64,000 bases of DNA from Ignavibacteriota bacterium (GCA_003170475.1 PMZI01000023.1:404457-468456), one strand, 5' to 3'; counted from the stretch's first letter, positions 43,888 to 53,548 are shown. Made by a program: numbers and translations. The notes: generated by a model from the sequence alone, not told the origin.

Positions 43888-46887
43888 ATGAAAGCACTCA
43901 CCTCATCATCACTTCTCATCCTGATCGTTCTTCTCGTCCCCGCAATGACATTTGGACAAGCGACATTGTCTGGTGTTGTCTCCGATTCTCTGACACATGA
44001 GAAGCTTATTGGTGTCAACGTCGTGTTGGTGGGAACCGGAATGGGCAATGCAACGAACATTGAGGGTGCTTACAGTATTTCTGGAATCCCACTGAAAGTC
44101 TATGGGGTGAGAGTATCCTGCATCGGCTACGAGCCAAAGGTGATCCAGATTGATTTCTCCAGAAACACAACACGGCGGTTGGACGTCCAGTTGAATTCAA
44201 CAGTCATTCAGGGTCAGGAAGTCGTTGTGACTGCACAAATGCGCGGTCAGGTCGCAGCGATGAATCAGCAGGTTGCGTCGAACACCATCATCAATGTTGT
44301 CTCAGAGCAGAAAATCAAAGAATTGCCGGACGCCAATGCCGCGGAGGCGATCGGCCGTCTTCCCGGAGTGTCTCTGCTGCGATCCGGCGGTGAAGCAAAC
44401 AAAGTTATTCTTCGTGGATTGAGTGACAAGTACACCACCGTAACCATCGACGGCGTGAAAATCGCTGCGACGGACGCAGATTCGAGAGGCGTCGACCTGA
44501 GCACCATTTCGCAGGGTTCCCTTTCCGGCATCGAGTTGTCGAAGGCGTTGACTCCCGACAAAGATGCGGACGCCATCGCCGGCACCGTCAATCTCATTAC
44601 CAAAAAGGCGCCTTCAAAGCGTATGCTACAGGCGGACATCAAGGGAGATTATAACAAGCTGATGAACTCAGCAAACCAATATGATTTAAGCCTGCGTTAT
44701 GGAGAAAGGTTTTTTGATAACATCCTTGGTGTACAGCTGAGCGGAAATCTTGAAAACCGGATTCGAAGCAATGAGCAATCGACCATCAACTACCAGGACC
44801 GGTATGATCTCTTTCCGGCGAACTACTTCATCAGCAATTTCAAACTGCGCTTTGTCGATGAAACGAGGAAGCGCGATGGTGTGGTTCTTCTTTTGGATGT
44901 TAATACTCCCGATAGCGGCTCTGTTCGATTGAGCGGCAATTACAACGGAACGCAGCGAAACAGTTCCGCCTTCATGAGGAACTACCCTACCAACAACGCC
45001 GGAAGCACGCCGGTCTACTATGAAACTGAAGTGTCGGACCAGAAAATCACTGCGTTTAACACCTCTGTGCGAGGGGAGAATTATCTCGGCGGCCTGGCAT
45101 TCACGTGGGGCGGGGCCTATGCAAATTCCATCACCGATCTGCCGTTCGATTACTACCTTGATTATTTTGAGGCGATCGGAAAACGGGACGCATCCGGTCA
45201 TGCCACCTCCGGCATGGATCTTCCCGGGAATCTCTTCATTCAAACAAATCCAGAAGTCATCATCCCTTATGCCGTGAACAACTTCGCGGTCGCAGCAATT
45301 GACTCAGGGATCTTCAGCACGGAACACAATAGTCAGACCGAGCGGACGGCCTATCTTGACGGGAAGGGAAAATATGGACTAGGAGAGCTGATTTCAGGCG
45401 AGTTCAAGATGGGTGGAAAATACAAGTACACCACGAGACAAAAGTCGGCAAGCAGGCTCTTTGCACCGTACTACCTGGCTGCCTGGCAACCGAAGGACCT
45501 GTCGGGAACACGCTTCGCGTCCTTCTACGCGAGATACGTTGCAAATAACCAGGTGCGCAGCCCTTCGCTGACGGATTTTCTCGACTCGTCTCCGGCGCAG
45601 AGGAACTTGTTTGATTTGTATACACTCAATCCCATGATGAACAAAGATGCTGTACGGGATTGGTACAATCTGAATAAGAACGGAACGGCGGCGAAACCCG
45701 ATTACTTTACGGACAATACGGCGGATTTGGATTACTACGACATCACAGAGCGTCTGGGAGCCGGATATGCAATGACGACGACGAATATCGGGCGCGACGT
45801 GACATTCATCGCCGGAATCCGCGTCGAGAAAGAATCGGATGACTACCTCTCGAGGTTCGTTCCCGGGACAGGAGCGCTTGGGGGCTTTCCAACACCGACA
45901 GGCCAAGTAAAGGACACCACCACCTCGTATGCCGAAACGATCTGGCTGCCGAACTTCCATTTAACGCTGAGGCCTTTTGAGTTTCTTAATTTGCGGTTTG
46001 CTGCCTATAGAGCTCTCGCCCGGCCAGACTTCAGTGCGAGGTTAGTCAAGCTGTACGGACAGTCGGTAGGCTCATCCAACCAGCTGATCGTCGGAAATCC
46101 GAATCTGAAATCATCGAAAGCATGGAACTATGAGGTGAACACCTCGGTGTTCAGCAATACCATCGGACTCATTTCACTCTCGGCATTCTACAAAAACATC
46201 ACCGACGACCAGCAGCTTCTCAACGCTGCAGGGTTGGTCGGTCCGCGATTTCTGGACAGCCTGGGTATCCACTGGAACACGGCTTTGATAAAAGGGGGGT
46301 ATCAGTTGACAGTGCCGTACAATTCTGCACTTCCCACGAAGATCTGGGGATTTGAATTTGAACATCAAGCAAACCTGAGCTTCCTGCCGGGGTATCTGCA
46401 GTTTCTTGTCTTGTCGTACAACTTCTCGATTGTTCGATCTCAAACACACCTGGTCGGCACAGTGATCGACACGACCTATTTTGTCACCCACTCGGAATTT
46501 GGAGATATCGTAACTGCAAGTTATACAAACCGCATTGTTGATCGATCTCAGAAACTGGAGGGGCAGCCCGAGTTCTTCGGAAACGTCGCTCTGGGTGTCG
46601 ACATCGGTGATTTTTCTGCGCGTATGTCAGTCTTCTATCAGGGCCAGTTTAACCGTTCGTTCTCAGGCGGAGGATTGACCGACGGAATTACCGGGCGCTA
46701 TACCAGATGCGATCTGACAATCAAACAGAGATTCACAGATCACGTCGCGCTGCTTCTGAGTATCAGCAATCTCTTCAACGTCGAGGAAGACTCGTACACG
46801 ATCAACAGGGTTTATAATTGGACCCGCCTGAACACAAGTCAACGATATGGAATGACCGGAGATTTTGGAGTGAGGCTTGATTGGTAG
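43888..46887 (+). CDS. TonB-dependent outer-membrane receptor, copy 2
   Basis: 999 residues, a close paralogue of the receptor at 38366: same signal, same GVVSDSLTHEKLIGVNVVL regulatory-like domain, same plug (ELPDANAAEAIGRLPGV, ILRGLSDKYTTVTIDGV) and a barrel ending GVRLDW. The barrel loops differ more than the plug, which fits a different but related oligosaccharide ligand. No SusD-like gene follows. AGAGGG lies upstream of the ATG. It has its own copy of the conserved promoter. Confidence 0.9.
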   Translation: MKALTSSSLLILIVLLVPAMTFGQATLSGVVSDSLTHEKLIGVNVVLVGTGMGNATNIEGAYSISGIPLKVYGVRVSCIGYEPKVIQIDFSRNTTRRLDVQLNSTVIQGQEVVVTAQMRGQVAAMNQQVASNTIINVVSEQKIKELPDANAAEAIGRLPGVSLLRSGGEANKVILRGLSDKYTTVTIDGVKIAATDADSRGVDLSTISQGSLSGIELSKALTPDKDADAIAGTVNLITKKAPSKRMLQADIKGDYNKLMNSANQYDLSLRYGERFFDNILGVQLSGNLENRIRSNEQSTINYQDRYDLFPANYFISNFKLRFVDETRKRDGVVLLLDVNTPDSGSVRLSGNYNGTQRNSSAFMRNYPTNNAGSTPVYYETEVSDQKITAFNTSVRGENYLGGLAFTWGGAYANSITDLPFDYYLDYFEAIGKRDASGHATSGMDLPGNLFIQTNPEVIIPYAVNNFAVAAIDSGIFSTEHNSQTERTAYLDGKGKYGLGELISGEFKMGGKYKYTTRQKSASRLFAPYYLAAWQPKDLSGTRFASFYARYVANNQVRSPSLTDFLDSSPAQRNLFDLYTLNPMMNKDAVRDWYNLNKNGTAAKPDYFTDNTADLDYYDITERLGAGYAMTTTNIGRDVTFIAGIRVEKESDDYLSRFVPGTGALGGFPTPTGQVKDTTTSYAETIWLPNFHLTLRPFEFLNLRFAAYRALARPDFSARLVKLYGQSVGSSNQLIVGNPNLKSSKAWNYEVNTSVFSNTIGLISLSAFYKNITDDQQLLNAAGLVGPRFLDSLGIHWNTALIKGGYQLTVPYNSALPTKIWGFEFEHQANLSFLPGYLQFLVLSYNFSIVRSQTHLVGTVIDTTYFVTHSEFGDIVTASYTNRIVDRSQKLEGQPEFFGNVALGVDIGDFSARMSVFYQGQFNRSFSGGGLTDGITGRYTRCDLTIKQRFTDHVALLLSISNLFNVEEDSYTINRVYNWTRLNTSQRYGMTGDFGVRLDW

Positions 46888-47004
46888 TGAGCTTGATCCC
46901 GTTCCAGCGTGCAGCGCTTGCCGGGTATGAACGAAGAATCGCACACAGAGAACAGCATTTCTAATTACAGATCTACCACCACAAACAACCGAGGAGATCA
47001 TTTC

Positions 47005-48705
47005 ATGAAGAACATGCGAACCATGTATTGCATCGTGCTGCTGTTGTTCTTGCTGCCGGTGCTCCTGTTCGGACAGGAACTTCGTCTCGTTCCTTATTCC
47101 GGTCAGGGGAGCCAGTATCTGAATCAACAGATCGCAGCAGATACCGTGGCGAACGGCAAACTCCCCACCCGTGTGTATGTTTTGACGCGGGGAGCGCTCT
47201 ATCTATCGAATGCTGTCTTTACCAATACGGGGGGCTGGGCGTTGAAGCTGAAAGCAAACGACAGCACCACGACAAAAAAGCCGGTTATTATGCTGTATCC
47301 ATCGGGCACAGGCTCCACGCCCTGGAACCCTCCCGGCAACCTCTTTCAACTCGGTGGCAGTTTGTCGATGAAGAATATTGAAGTGACGGGGTACTATGAG
47401 CTCGTCGACACGAATCGTTGGAACATGCAGGGAGCCCTGATTAACATCCCGACAACAACTTCAGGTGTCAGCATCACCATTGACAGCTGTATCCTCTCGA
47501 ACTGCAATGGCAACCATATTCGAACTGATGGTGTCGCCTCGACGATCAAGGTAACAAACACCGTGTTTGCAAATCTGGGCTACCTCGGAAGATCAAATTT
47601 TGGCGCTGGCAAGGCCATCGATCTCAGAAATGTCACTTGCGATACATTGCTCATGGTAAACAATACGTTTGTCAACTGGCTGGACCGCATCATCCGTCAC
47701 TATCCCGCCACGGGAGCTACGAGCACAGGCGCACTTGGCTATTTCCAGTTTGATCACAATACGCTCGTCAATGGCACGTCGTACCACGGGCTGCTTTCTC
47801 TTGGCAGCGTAGGTAGCAAGGTCATTATCACGAACAATCTGTTCTTTGATCCATTCATTCTGGGAAATGACTCGGATGCGACACGTCAGGTGGAATACAT
47901 TCCGAGTGGCGAGCTCGATGCGTATGGCGGAGCGCGAATGGCCTGGATTTTCTCCTACCCCAACACTACCACCGCGTGGTCTATCTCCAATAACTATTAT
48001 TGCATCTCCGACTCGGGACAGGCGTTCTACAACCAGTTTAAATCTGCTGGTGTCACAGGCGAAGGATCGCCGTTGACGTGGCATATAAACGGTAAACTCG
48101 GAGCCGATTCAGTCAACGCGTTCAAGAAGGTGACGGTTGCACTGAGCAAAGTTCCCGCCCCGATGACACAGCTTGCGCGATGGTATCGAGCCCCCAACGG
48201 TGGGAACAAGCTGAAGAACACTCCGGGCGCATGGACGTACGGTAATGCAACCGATCCCAACGATTATGACCGAAAGAAGTATGACTGGTTAAGGGACTCG
48301 CTCAACTGCGCGTACCCGACGACATCAGCGCTCTACACCAGCGCCGTGAAGGGATTCCCTGTTGGCGACCTGAACTGGTTCCCGACCTCAAAGAGTCAGT
48401 GGCTCCTGACTGACGTAGAGCCTGTCAACAAGACAGTACCGACAGCATTCACACTGCAACAGAATTATCCGAATCCGTTCAATCCCACCACGACGTTTGA
48501 ATACTCGATTACGAAGAACAGTCACGTCGTTCTCGAAGTCTTCAACGTTCTTGGACAATCGGTTGCACGGCTGGTCGATGGGCAACTCAATGCAGGAACG
48601 TATCGTATTTCGTTCGACGCGTCCCAGCTAAGCTCTGGTGTCTATCTGTACCGGCTGAAGGCGGACAACTTGGTTCAAACCAAGAAAATGGTATTGATGA
48701 AGTAG
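47005..48705 (+). CDS. Secreted beta-helix T9SS protein, copy 2
   Basis: 566 residues, a paralogue of the protein at 41460. Signal peptide (about 1-23, ending LFGQ), a parallel beta-helix middle (TIDSCILSNCNGNHIR, KVTNTVFANLGYLG, MVNNTFVNWLDRII, ITNNLFFDPF), a shared GVTGEGSPLTWHIN segment, and a T9SS domain from about residue 484 ([12 protein letters not shown]). The same genetic order as the first unit shows that receptor and beta-helix gene were duplicated together. GAGGAG precedes the ATG; the frame extends upstream to 46909 without a signal peptide. Confidence 0.78.
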   Translation: MKNMRTMYCIVLLLFLLPVLLFGQELRLVPYSGQGSQYLNQQIAADTVANGKLPTRVYVLTRGALYLSNAVFTNTGGWALKLKANDSTTTKKPVIMLYPSGTGSTPWNPPGNLFQLGGSLSMKNIEVTGYYELVDTNRWNMQGALINIPTTTSGVSITIDSCILSNCNGNHIRTDGVASTIKVTNTVFANLGYLGRSNFGAGKAIDLRNVTCDTLLMVNNTFVNWLDRIIRHYPATGATSTGALGYFQFDHNTLVNGTSYHGLLSLGSVGSKVIITNNLFFDPFILGNDSDATRQVEYIPSGELDAYGGARMAWIFSYPNTTTAWSISNNYYCISDSGQAFYNQFKSAGVTGEGSPLTWHINGKLGADSVNAFKKVTVALSKVPAPMTQLARWYRAPNGGNKLKNTPGAWTYGNATDPNDYDRKKYDWLRDSLNCAYPTTSALYTSAVKGFPVGDLNWFPTSKSQWLLTDVEPVNKTVPTAFTLQQNYPNPFNPTTTFEYSITKNSHVVLEVFNVLGQSVARLVDGQLNAGTYRISFDASQLSSGVYLYRLKADNLVQTKKMVLMK

Positions 48706-48729
48706 TTGGTGGACTTTCTCTGTTGTCTG

Positions 48730-48763
48730 CACCGGGGCTGGAATATCAGTTTCAGCCCCGGTG
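48730..48763 (+). terminator. Strong hairpin after receptor unit 2
   Basis: CACCGGGGCTG (48730-48740) pairs perfectly with CAGCCCCGGTG (48753-48763). It resembles the stem of the terminator at 43092 (GGGGCTG core), but no T-run follows, so termination may be weak. Confidence 0.6.
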
Positions 48764-48847
48764 GTGGACAACGGTGTCCCTTCCTCGATTTCATCTTAGG
48801 GTGTAGTTCAAAGAAGTTGATTCACATCAAAGAGAGTGGAGACTGCT

Positions 48848-50098
48848 GTGATACTTGAGCAATACTCGATCGGCATCGGCGATAGGTTCGGCCACCAGGG
48901 GGCAGCACAACTGTGCGCTTTGCAACAGGCAGAACGTCAGGGTGTAACGATCGTTCCCGTGTGGAACAAATCGTTTCGTGAACATTCCATTGTGGGCACC
49001 TCGCCGACCGATACACGATTAGCGGCGGACAATGCTGTAAAGGAGCGCGGCTGGAAGAACTCATACTACGTGGATGCAGACCACATTGGCTTAAAGAATG
49101 TTGATTGTTTCATTGACTCGAGCAACTTCTTCACACTGGATGTCGCAGACTACATTGGCAAGGCTGCCGGTGAGAAAGAGATCGATGCATTTGTTGGGTC
49201 AATGTCGAAATACTTGTCGGCTTTCCCAATGCCAGGAGTTCGAACAACAACAAGAGTCACGGAAGAAGACCTGCTTGCTATCGGCCGGAAGTACTTGTAT
49301 GCGATCCAAGAAGCCGGAAGGATCTACCGGCACATCGCGGCACAAAAAGGAGTGGATCATTTTGTCACAGAAGTTTCGACCGATGAGGCAAATGAACCAC
49401 AATCCCCGGCGCAACTGTTCTTCATTCTGGCGGCGCTTGCGCACGAAGGAGTGAAGGTTCAGACGATCGCTCCGAAGTTTACGGGAAGGTTTTTGAAAGG
49501 AATTGACTACGTCGGCTCCGTTGAGACATTCAGCGCTGAGTTCGAGGAAGATTTGCTTGTCATCGCTCACGCGGTGAAGACATTTGATTTGCCGAAGAAT
49601 TTGAAACTCAGCGTACATTCGGGCAGCGACAAATTTTCGCTGTATCCGGTCATCCATCGCGCGATCAAGAAGCATAACGCGGGGCTGCATTTGAAAACTG
49701 CCGGGACAACCTGGCTGGAGGAGCTCATCGGTCTCGCCATGGCCGGAGGCACAGGGCTCGATACCGCCAAGGAAGTCTACGTCAAATCCTATGGTCGGAT
49801 TGATGAGTTGTGCAAACCGTACGAAACAGTTATTGATATCGACAGGGCGAAGTTACCCGATCCGCAGACTGTGATGGCATGGACCAGCGACGAGTATGCA
49901 AACGCATTGAGGCACAATCAGAAAGATCCACGCTACAATCTACATTTCAGGCAACTGCTTCATGTCGGATACAAAGTTGCTGCCGAAATGGGAGACAAGT
50001 ACCTCCAGATGCTCAAAGACTCGCGGGAAATCATCGGGAAGAATGTGACAGAGAATTTGTTCGATCGTCACATCCGGCCCATTTTTCTCGGCACCTGA
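48848..50098 (+). CDS. uxaE: Tagaturonate/fructuronate epimerase (UxaE)
   Basis: About 416 residues of the tagaturonate epimerase family first shown in Thermotoga maritima. Conserved-looking blocks are YSIGIGDRFGHQG, VWNKSFREH, FVTEVSTDEANEPQSP, APKFTGRF and LSVHSGSDKFSLYP (metal-site His and Asp-rich segments). It links galacturonate (UxaC product tagaturonate) to fructuronate and so to the UxuB-like SDR. The start is GTG 48848, placed six bases after GGAG; a GTG at 48836 is also possible. It is monocistronic by position, far from the uxaC block. Confidence 0.85.
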   Translation: MILEQYSIGIGDRFGHQGAAQLCALQQAERQGVTIVPVWNKSFREHSIVGTSPTDTRLAADNAVKERGWKNSYYVDADHIGLKNVDCFIDSSNFFTLDVADYIGKAAGEKEIDAFVGSMSKYLSAFPMPGVRTTTRVTEEDLLAIGRKYLYAIQEAGRIYRHIAAQKGVDHFVTEVSTDEANEPQSPAQLFFILAALAHEGVKVQTIAPKFTGRFLKGIDYVGSVETFSAEFEEDLLVIAHAVKTFDLPKNLKLSVHSGSDKFSLYPVIHRAIKKHNAGLHLKTAGTTWLEELIGLAMAGGTGLDTAKEVYVKSYGRIDELCKPYETVIDIDRAKLPDPQTVMAWTSDEYANALRHNQKDPRYNLHFRQLLHVGYKVAAEMGDKYLQMLKDSREIIGKNVTENLFDRHIRPIFLGT

Positions 50099-50198
50099 CA
50101 GCGTTGACTCCATCCTTCCGCCATTTTGCCTCGCCAGAACCGAATTCCATGAGCGTTCGCAAAACTGGCAAAATCATGCAGAAAAACCTCAATTCAGC

Positions 50199-50262
50199 TT
50201 GACAAATAGTCTTTGTTTTGGTAAAGTTCATTTGAATTGAGAGCGGTAAAGTAATCGTTAAA
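50199..50262 (+). promoter_or_regulatory. Promoter and LacI-type operator of the esterase operon
   Basis: TTGACA at 50199-50204, spacer 17, TAAAGT at 50222-50227, and after 24 bases GTAATCGTTAAA (50251-50262), preceded by AGCGGTAAA at 50242-50250. This is the third copy of the promoter/operator pattern, here in front of an unrelated gene 58 bases downstream. The operon it drives contains the LacI gene, suggesting feedback. Confidence 0.74.
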
Positions 50263-50320
50263 GTAAGCATCAAAACGAACCTCTTCCAAAGATCTTCCGC
50301 TCTTCGCCTGTCTCGACCAT

Positions 50321-51325
50321 ATGTATACTCCAAGCAAATCCATTCGCACGCTGTTCTTTACTTCCATCAGCCTCCTGGCTGTACTGTTTTCCCAACTTTC
50401 GGGTCAGCAGAAAGAAATTTCCCGCGATACGTCGTTCACTCTCGACAACACAGCCCCAAAAGTCTACAAACAATATCCACACGCCAGACTTGTCGTGGCA
50501 ATTCTTCCGGACGGTATCGCTGCAGAGGAGAACATTGTCTATGCCCGCTACAAGGAGAGAGAGCTGCATCTTGATCTCTTCTCCCCGCGTGAGAAAGGCG
50601 AAGCATTCCACCCCGGGGTCATCCTGATTCACGGAGGCGGCTGGCGCTCCGGTCATCGTCAAATGGAATGGCCGATGGCTCAGTATCTGGCTGCACGGGG
50701 ATATGTGACGGCGACAGTAGAGTATCGTCTCTCGATGGAGGCTCGATATCCCGCAGGAGTCTACGATCTCAAAGCAGCGATTCGATGGATGCGTGCGAAC
50801 GCTGCAAGACATCACATTGACCCGAACAAGATCGCGGTGTACGGCTGTTCGGCCGGAGGTGAACTCGCGGCATTTCTTGGCACCACGGGCGACGTAAAAA
50901 AATTCGAGGGGAGCCCTGAAGATACAACGATCTCAACCAGAGTGCAGGCAGTTGTCGATGTTGACGGCGTGCTCGACTTTACGACTCCCGCAGAAAGTGC
51001 GAAGGACGGCGATCCGACAAAACCATCAGCAGGAAAATCATGGTTTGGTGCATCCTATGCGGAGAATCCGGAAATCTGGAGAGAAGCCTCGCCCATCAAT
51101 TATGTCGACGCAGGGGCGGCACCCATCCTGTTTGTCAACAGCTCGCTGGAACGATTCCACGCGGGCAGAGATGAAATGATTGGACAGTTGAATGAGCTCC
51201 GGATCTATTCCGAAGTGCATACGATTCCGGATACTCCGCATCCATTTTGGCTGTTTCATCCGTGGTTTGAAGAAGCCTCGGGATATATCGTGACATTTCT
51301 CGACAAGACACTCAAAGGCAAATAA
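50321..51325 (+). CDS. Secreted alpha/beta-hydrolase, probable carbohydrate acetylesterase
   Basis: 334 residues with an N-terminal signal peptide (about 1-30). The oxyanion loop HGGGW (His104) and nucleophile YGCSAGG (Ser177) mark the alpha/beta-hydrolase fold; an Asp in VDGVLDF and a His in TPHPFW are candidates for the rest of the triad. This BD-FAE/pectin acetylesterase-like group removes acetyl groups from plant polysaccharides. It heads an operon with a rhamnogalacturonan acetylesterase, a T9SS protein, a GH105 enzyme and the LacI regulator. No clear Shine-Dalgarno precedes the ATG. Confidence 0.78.
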   Translation: MYTPSKSIRTLFFTSISLLAVLFSQLSGQQKEISRDTSFTLDNTAPKVYKQYPHARLVVAILPDGIAAEENIVYARYKERELHLDLFSPREKGEAFHPGVILIHGGGWRSGHRQMEWPMAQYLAARGYVTATVEYRLSMEARYPAGVYDLKAAIRWMRANAARHHIDPNKIAVYGCSAGGELAAFLGTTGDVKKFEGSPEDTTISTRVQAVVDVDGVLDFTTPAESAKDGDPTKPSAGKSWFGASYAENPEIWREASPINYVDAGAAPILFVNSSLERFHAGRDEMIGQLNELRIYSEVHTIPDTPHPFWLFHPWFEEASGYIVTFLDKTLKGK

Positions 51326-51357
51326 TTATCCTTCTAAGGCGGGTCATTCGAAACTCT

Positions 51358-52332
51358 ATGAAGAGCCTTCTCACGTTCTTCCTCCTGATACTCTTCAGCG
51401 CCGCGTCGCTGGTCGCTGAATCTGGAATCGCCGTCGACGCAAAGGCCAAGATGCTGGTTGCCACAGCCGGGATCGACTATCAATGGTATCGCGATGGAAA
51501 AGTCGTCGCTGGAGAAATCGGGCAGACGTTGGGTGTAAGCGAATCAGGAATCTACGCCGTTGCATACACCGATGTTTGCGGTAGACGCAAACTTCAGAAC
51601 GCGCGCGTTGAGGTGTCAGGTACGAAGATTGTCAAAGTGTACTTGATTGGTGATTCAACGATGGCAGACTACACCCTTGATGCCGACTACAAGGCGAAGC
51701 GCTTTCCCATCACAGGGTGGGGACAGGTGTTTCAGGCATTCATGAGTTCGGATAGCTTGTTCAAAGTTCGCAACATCCTGAAGGCGGATAGTGTGGTCGT
51801 GGTCGATAAGGCACGAGGAGGACGGAGCACTCGAACGTTTTTTGAGGAAGGAAGATGGTCAGAGGTCTGCAAGTCGCTCGAGGCGAACGACCTGGTCCTG
51901 ATCCAGTTTGGGCACAACGATGCTGCGAAAGACAAACCGGAACGCTATGTCAACGTCGAGGGATACAAGGAGTATCTGCGTCTGTTTGTCAATCAGGCCC
52001 GCGAAAAGGGAGCGGTTCCTATTTTGTTGACTCCTGTGAATCGGAACTATCCATGGGCCGACGGAAAACTCTCGAATGTGCACGGAGAATACCCTGATGC
52101 CGTCAAACAAGTCGCGAAAGAATTGAATGTGCAGATCATCGACCTGACTCAGCTCTCCATCGACTTCTTCACGTTGAAGGGTCAGGAATATGTAAGCAGT
52201 CATTATTTTATGAATTTTGCCGCAGGGCTCTATGAAGGATATCCCAATGGGGGCAAGGACAATACGCATTTTCAGCCTGAAGGAGCGGTAGAAGTTGCCC
52301 GGCTCGTATTTCAGGCGATGGCCGGCCTGTGA
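51358..52332 (+). CDS. Rhamnogalacturonan acetylesterase (SGNH, CE12-like), copy 1
   Basis: 324 residues: signal peptide (about 1-20), a short beta-rich N-terminal segment (about 25-90, YQWYRDGKVV as in Ig-like domains), then an SGNH esterase with IGDSTMADY (Ser100), GWGQ, FGHNDAAKDKPERY and the C-terminal DNTHF (Asp301, His304). It deacetylates rhamnogalacturonan I. It follows the esterase gene after 32 bases. Confidence 0.86.
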   Translation: MKSLLTFFLLILFSAASLVAESGIAVDAKAKMLVATAGIDYQWYRDGKVVAGEIGQTLGVSESGIYAVAYTDVCGRRKLQNARVEVSGTKIVKVYLIGDSTMADYTLDADYKAKRFPITGWGQVFQAFMSSDSLFKVRNILKADSVVVVDKARGGRSTRTFFEEGRWSEVCKSLEANDLVLIQFGHNDAAKDKPERYVNVEGYKEYLRLFVNQAREKGAVPILLTPVNRNYPWADGKLSNVHGEYPDAVKQVAKELNVQIIDLTQLSIDFFTLKGQEYVSSHYFMNFAAGLYEGYPNGGKDNTHFQPEGAVEVARLVFQAMAGL

Positions 52333-52611
52333 AAAGGTATGAACCTATGTGGAGACAGACACACCTCCATCATCGCAGAATCCATCAAATGATCGATGCT
52401 CGGCGGTTTTGCTCGTTGTTGACGCTGACCACGCTCTTGAGTGTCAGGGAATATGCTGAGGTCGGCTATGATTTTTGACTGTGCATGGACGGCAGAAGGG
52501 GCGATCTTGATTCGAAGATAAAATGATCATTCACAAAGAACGACTGGTATCCACATTCAGGTGTGACACAGAATCGTCCGAAACGGTACAATAATTAAAG
52601 AGAGGTGCATC

Positions 52612-53523
52612 ATGAAACAACGTATACCATTGCTGCTACTTGCATTCGTCATGATGGCGATGCCGGCGGCACTTGCTCAGACACCCGATAGTGTCATTTG
52701 GTACTTGAGCAGCACGACACTGAAGATTGCCGCGAACACTGCCAACGTCATAGGAGATTCAAACTCGGTTGGACCGGCGCTTGGCCTGCAAATCGCCAGC
52801 TACAATGCGAACGGCCAGCGATGCAACTTGGCTGGTCCAGGCGGCAACAATTGGCCGGCAAGCGAAACCGATACGGCAGCGGGACGTTACATCCAATTCG
52901 ATGCTTCGCCTATCAGCGGGCGCAGCTTCACTGTAAAGAGAATATTCTTCAACTATGGCGGAGCTAGCAGTACAAATGCTATGAAAGGAAAGGCGTTCTA
53001 TTCGACAAATAACTGGTCTTCGATGACGCTGCTCAATACAGATTCCGCGTTCGTTTACCCGAACTCCACCGTATCGCCGTATTCAAAAGCCGTTAATGTA
53101 ACAGTTCCAAACAAGGGGAGATTCTCGCTGAGAATATATCCTTTCTGGGTATCGGCAACGGCAGGCACCAGCTCGAAATACTCAGTTCTCGATTCGGTAA
53201 CGATTTCGGGAGCAACAGCAGTGGCCAGTAGCGTGGAGAAGACGGGAATCGAAGTACCGAGTGAGTTCATGCTTCATCAGAACTATCCCAATCCGTTCAA
53301 TCCATCGACGAATATCGAATATCGAATATCGAAATCCGGAACTGTCACCCTGAAAGTGTTTGATGTGCTGGGTCGCGAAGTTGCGACTCTGGTGAACGTA
53401 GAACTCCAACCAGGAATATATCAAGCAACATTCGACGGTGCACATCTTGCCTCGGGAGTCTACCTGTATCAGTTGAGGGCAGGGGATTTCGTCCAGACGC
53501 AACGAATGGTGCTCGCGAAATAG
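52612..53523 (+). CDS. Small secreted T9SS protein of unknown function (beta-sandwich-like)
   Basis: 303 residues: signal peptide (about 1-22), a 190-residue beta-rich domain with aromatic and Ser/Thr-rich strands (FDASPISGRSFTVKRIFFNY, GRFSLRIYPFWVSA), and a T9SS sorting domain from about residue 221 (HQNYPNPFNPST). The SLRIYPFW region reminds me of accessory domains on Bacteroidota pectinases, so it may bind pectin; no catalytic motif was seen. It lies in the esterase operon, 279 bases after the acetylesterase. The sorting-domain coding sequence contains a short 7-bp tandem repeat (53309-53329). Confidence 0.7.
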   Translation: MKQRIPLLLLAFVMMAMPAALAQTPDSVIWYLSSTTLKIAANTANVIGDSNSVGPALGLQIASYNANGQRCNLAGPGGNNWPASETDTAAGRYIQFDASPISGRSFTVKRIFFNYGGASSTNAMKGKAFYSTNNWSSMTLLNTDSAFVYPNSTVSPYSKAVNVTVPNKGRFSLRIYPFWVSATAGTSSKYSVLDSVTISGATAVASSVEKTGIEVPSEFMLHQNYPNPFNPSTNIEYRISKSGTVTLKVFDVLGREVATLVNVELQPGIYQATFDGAHLASGVYLYQLRAGDFVQTQRMVLAK

Positions 53524-53548
53524 CGATGCTCCCGGAGCGCAGTTCGCA

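Noticed and set aside
38366-48705. SusD-like lipoprotein partner
   Set aside because: The genes after each receptor are beta-helix T9SS proteins with ordinary signal peptides, not SusD-type helical lipoproteins.
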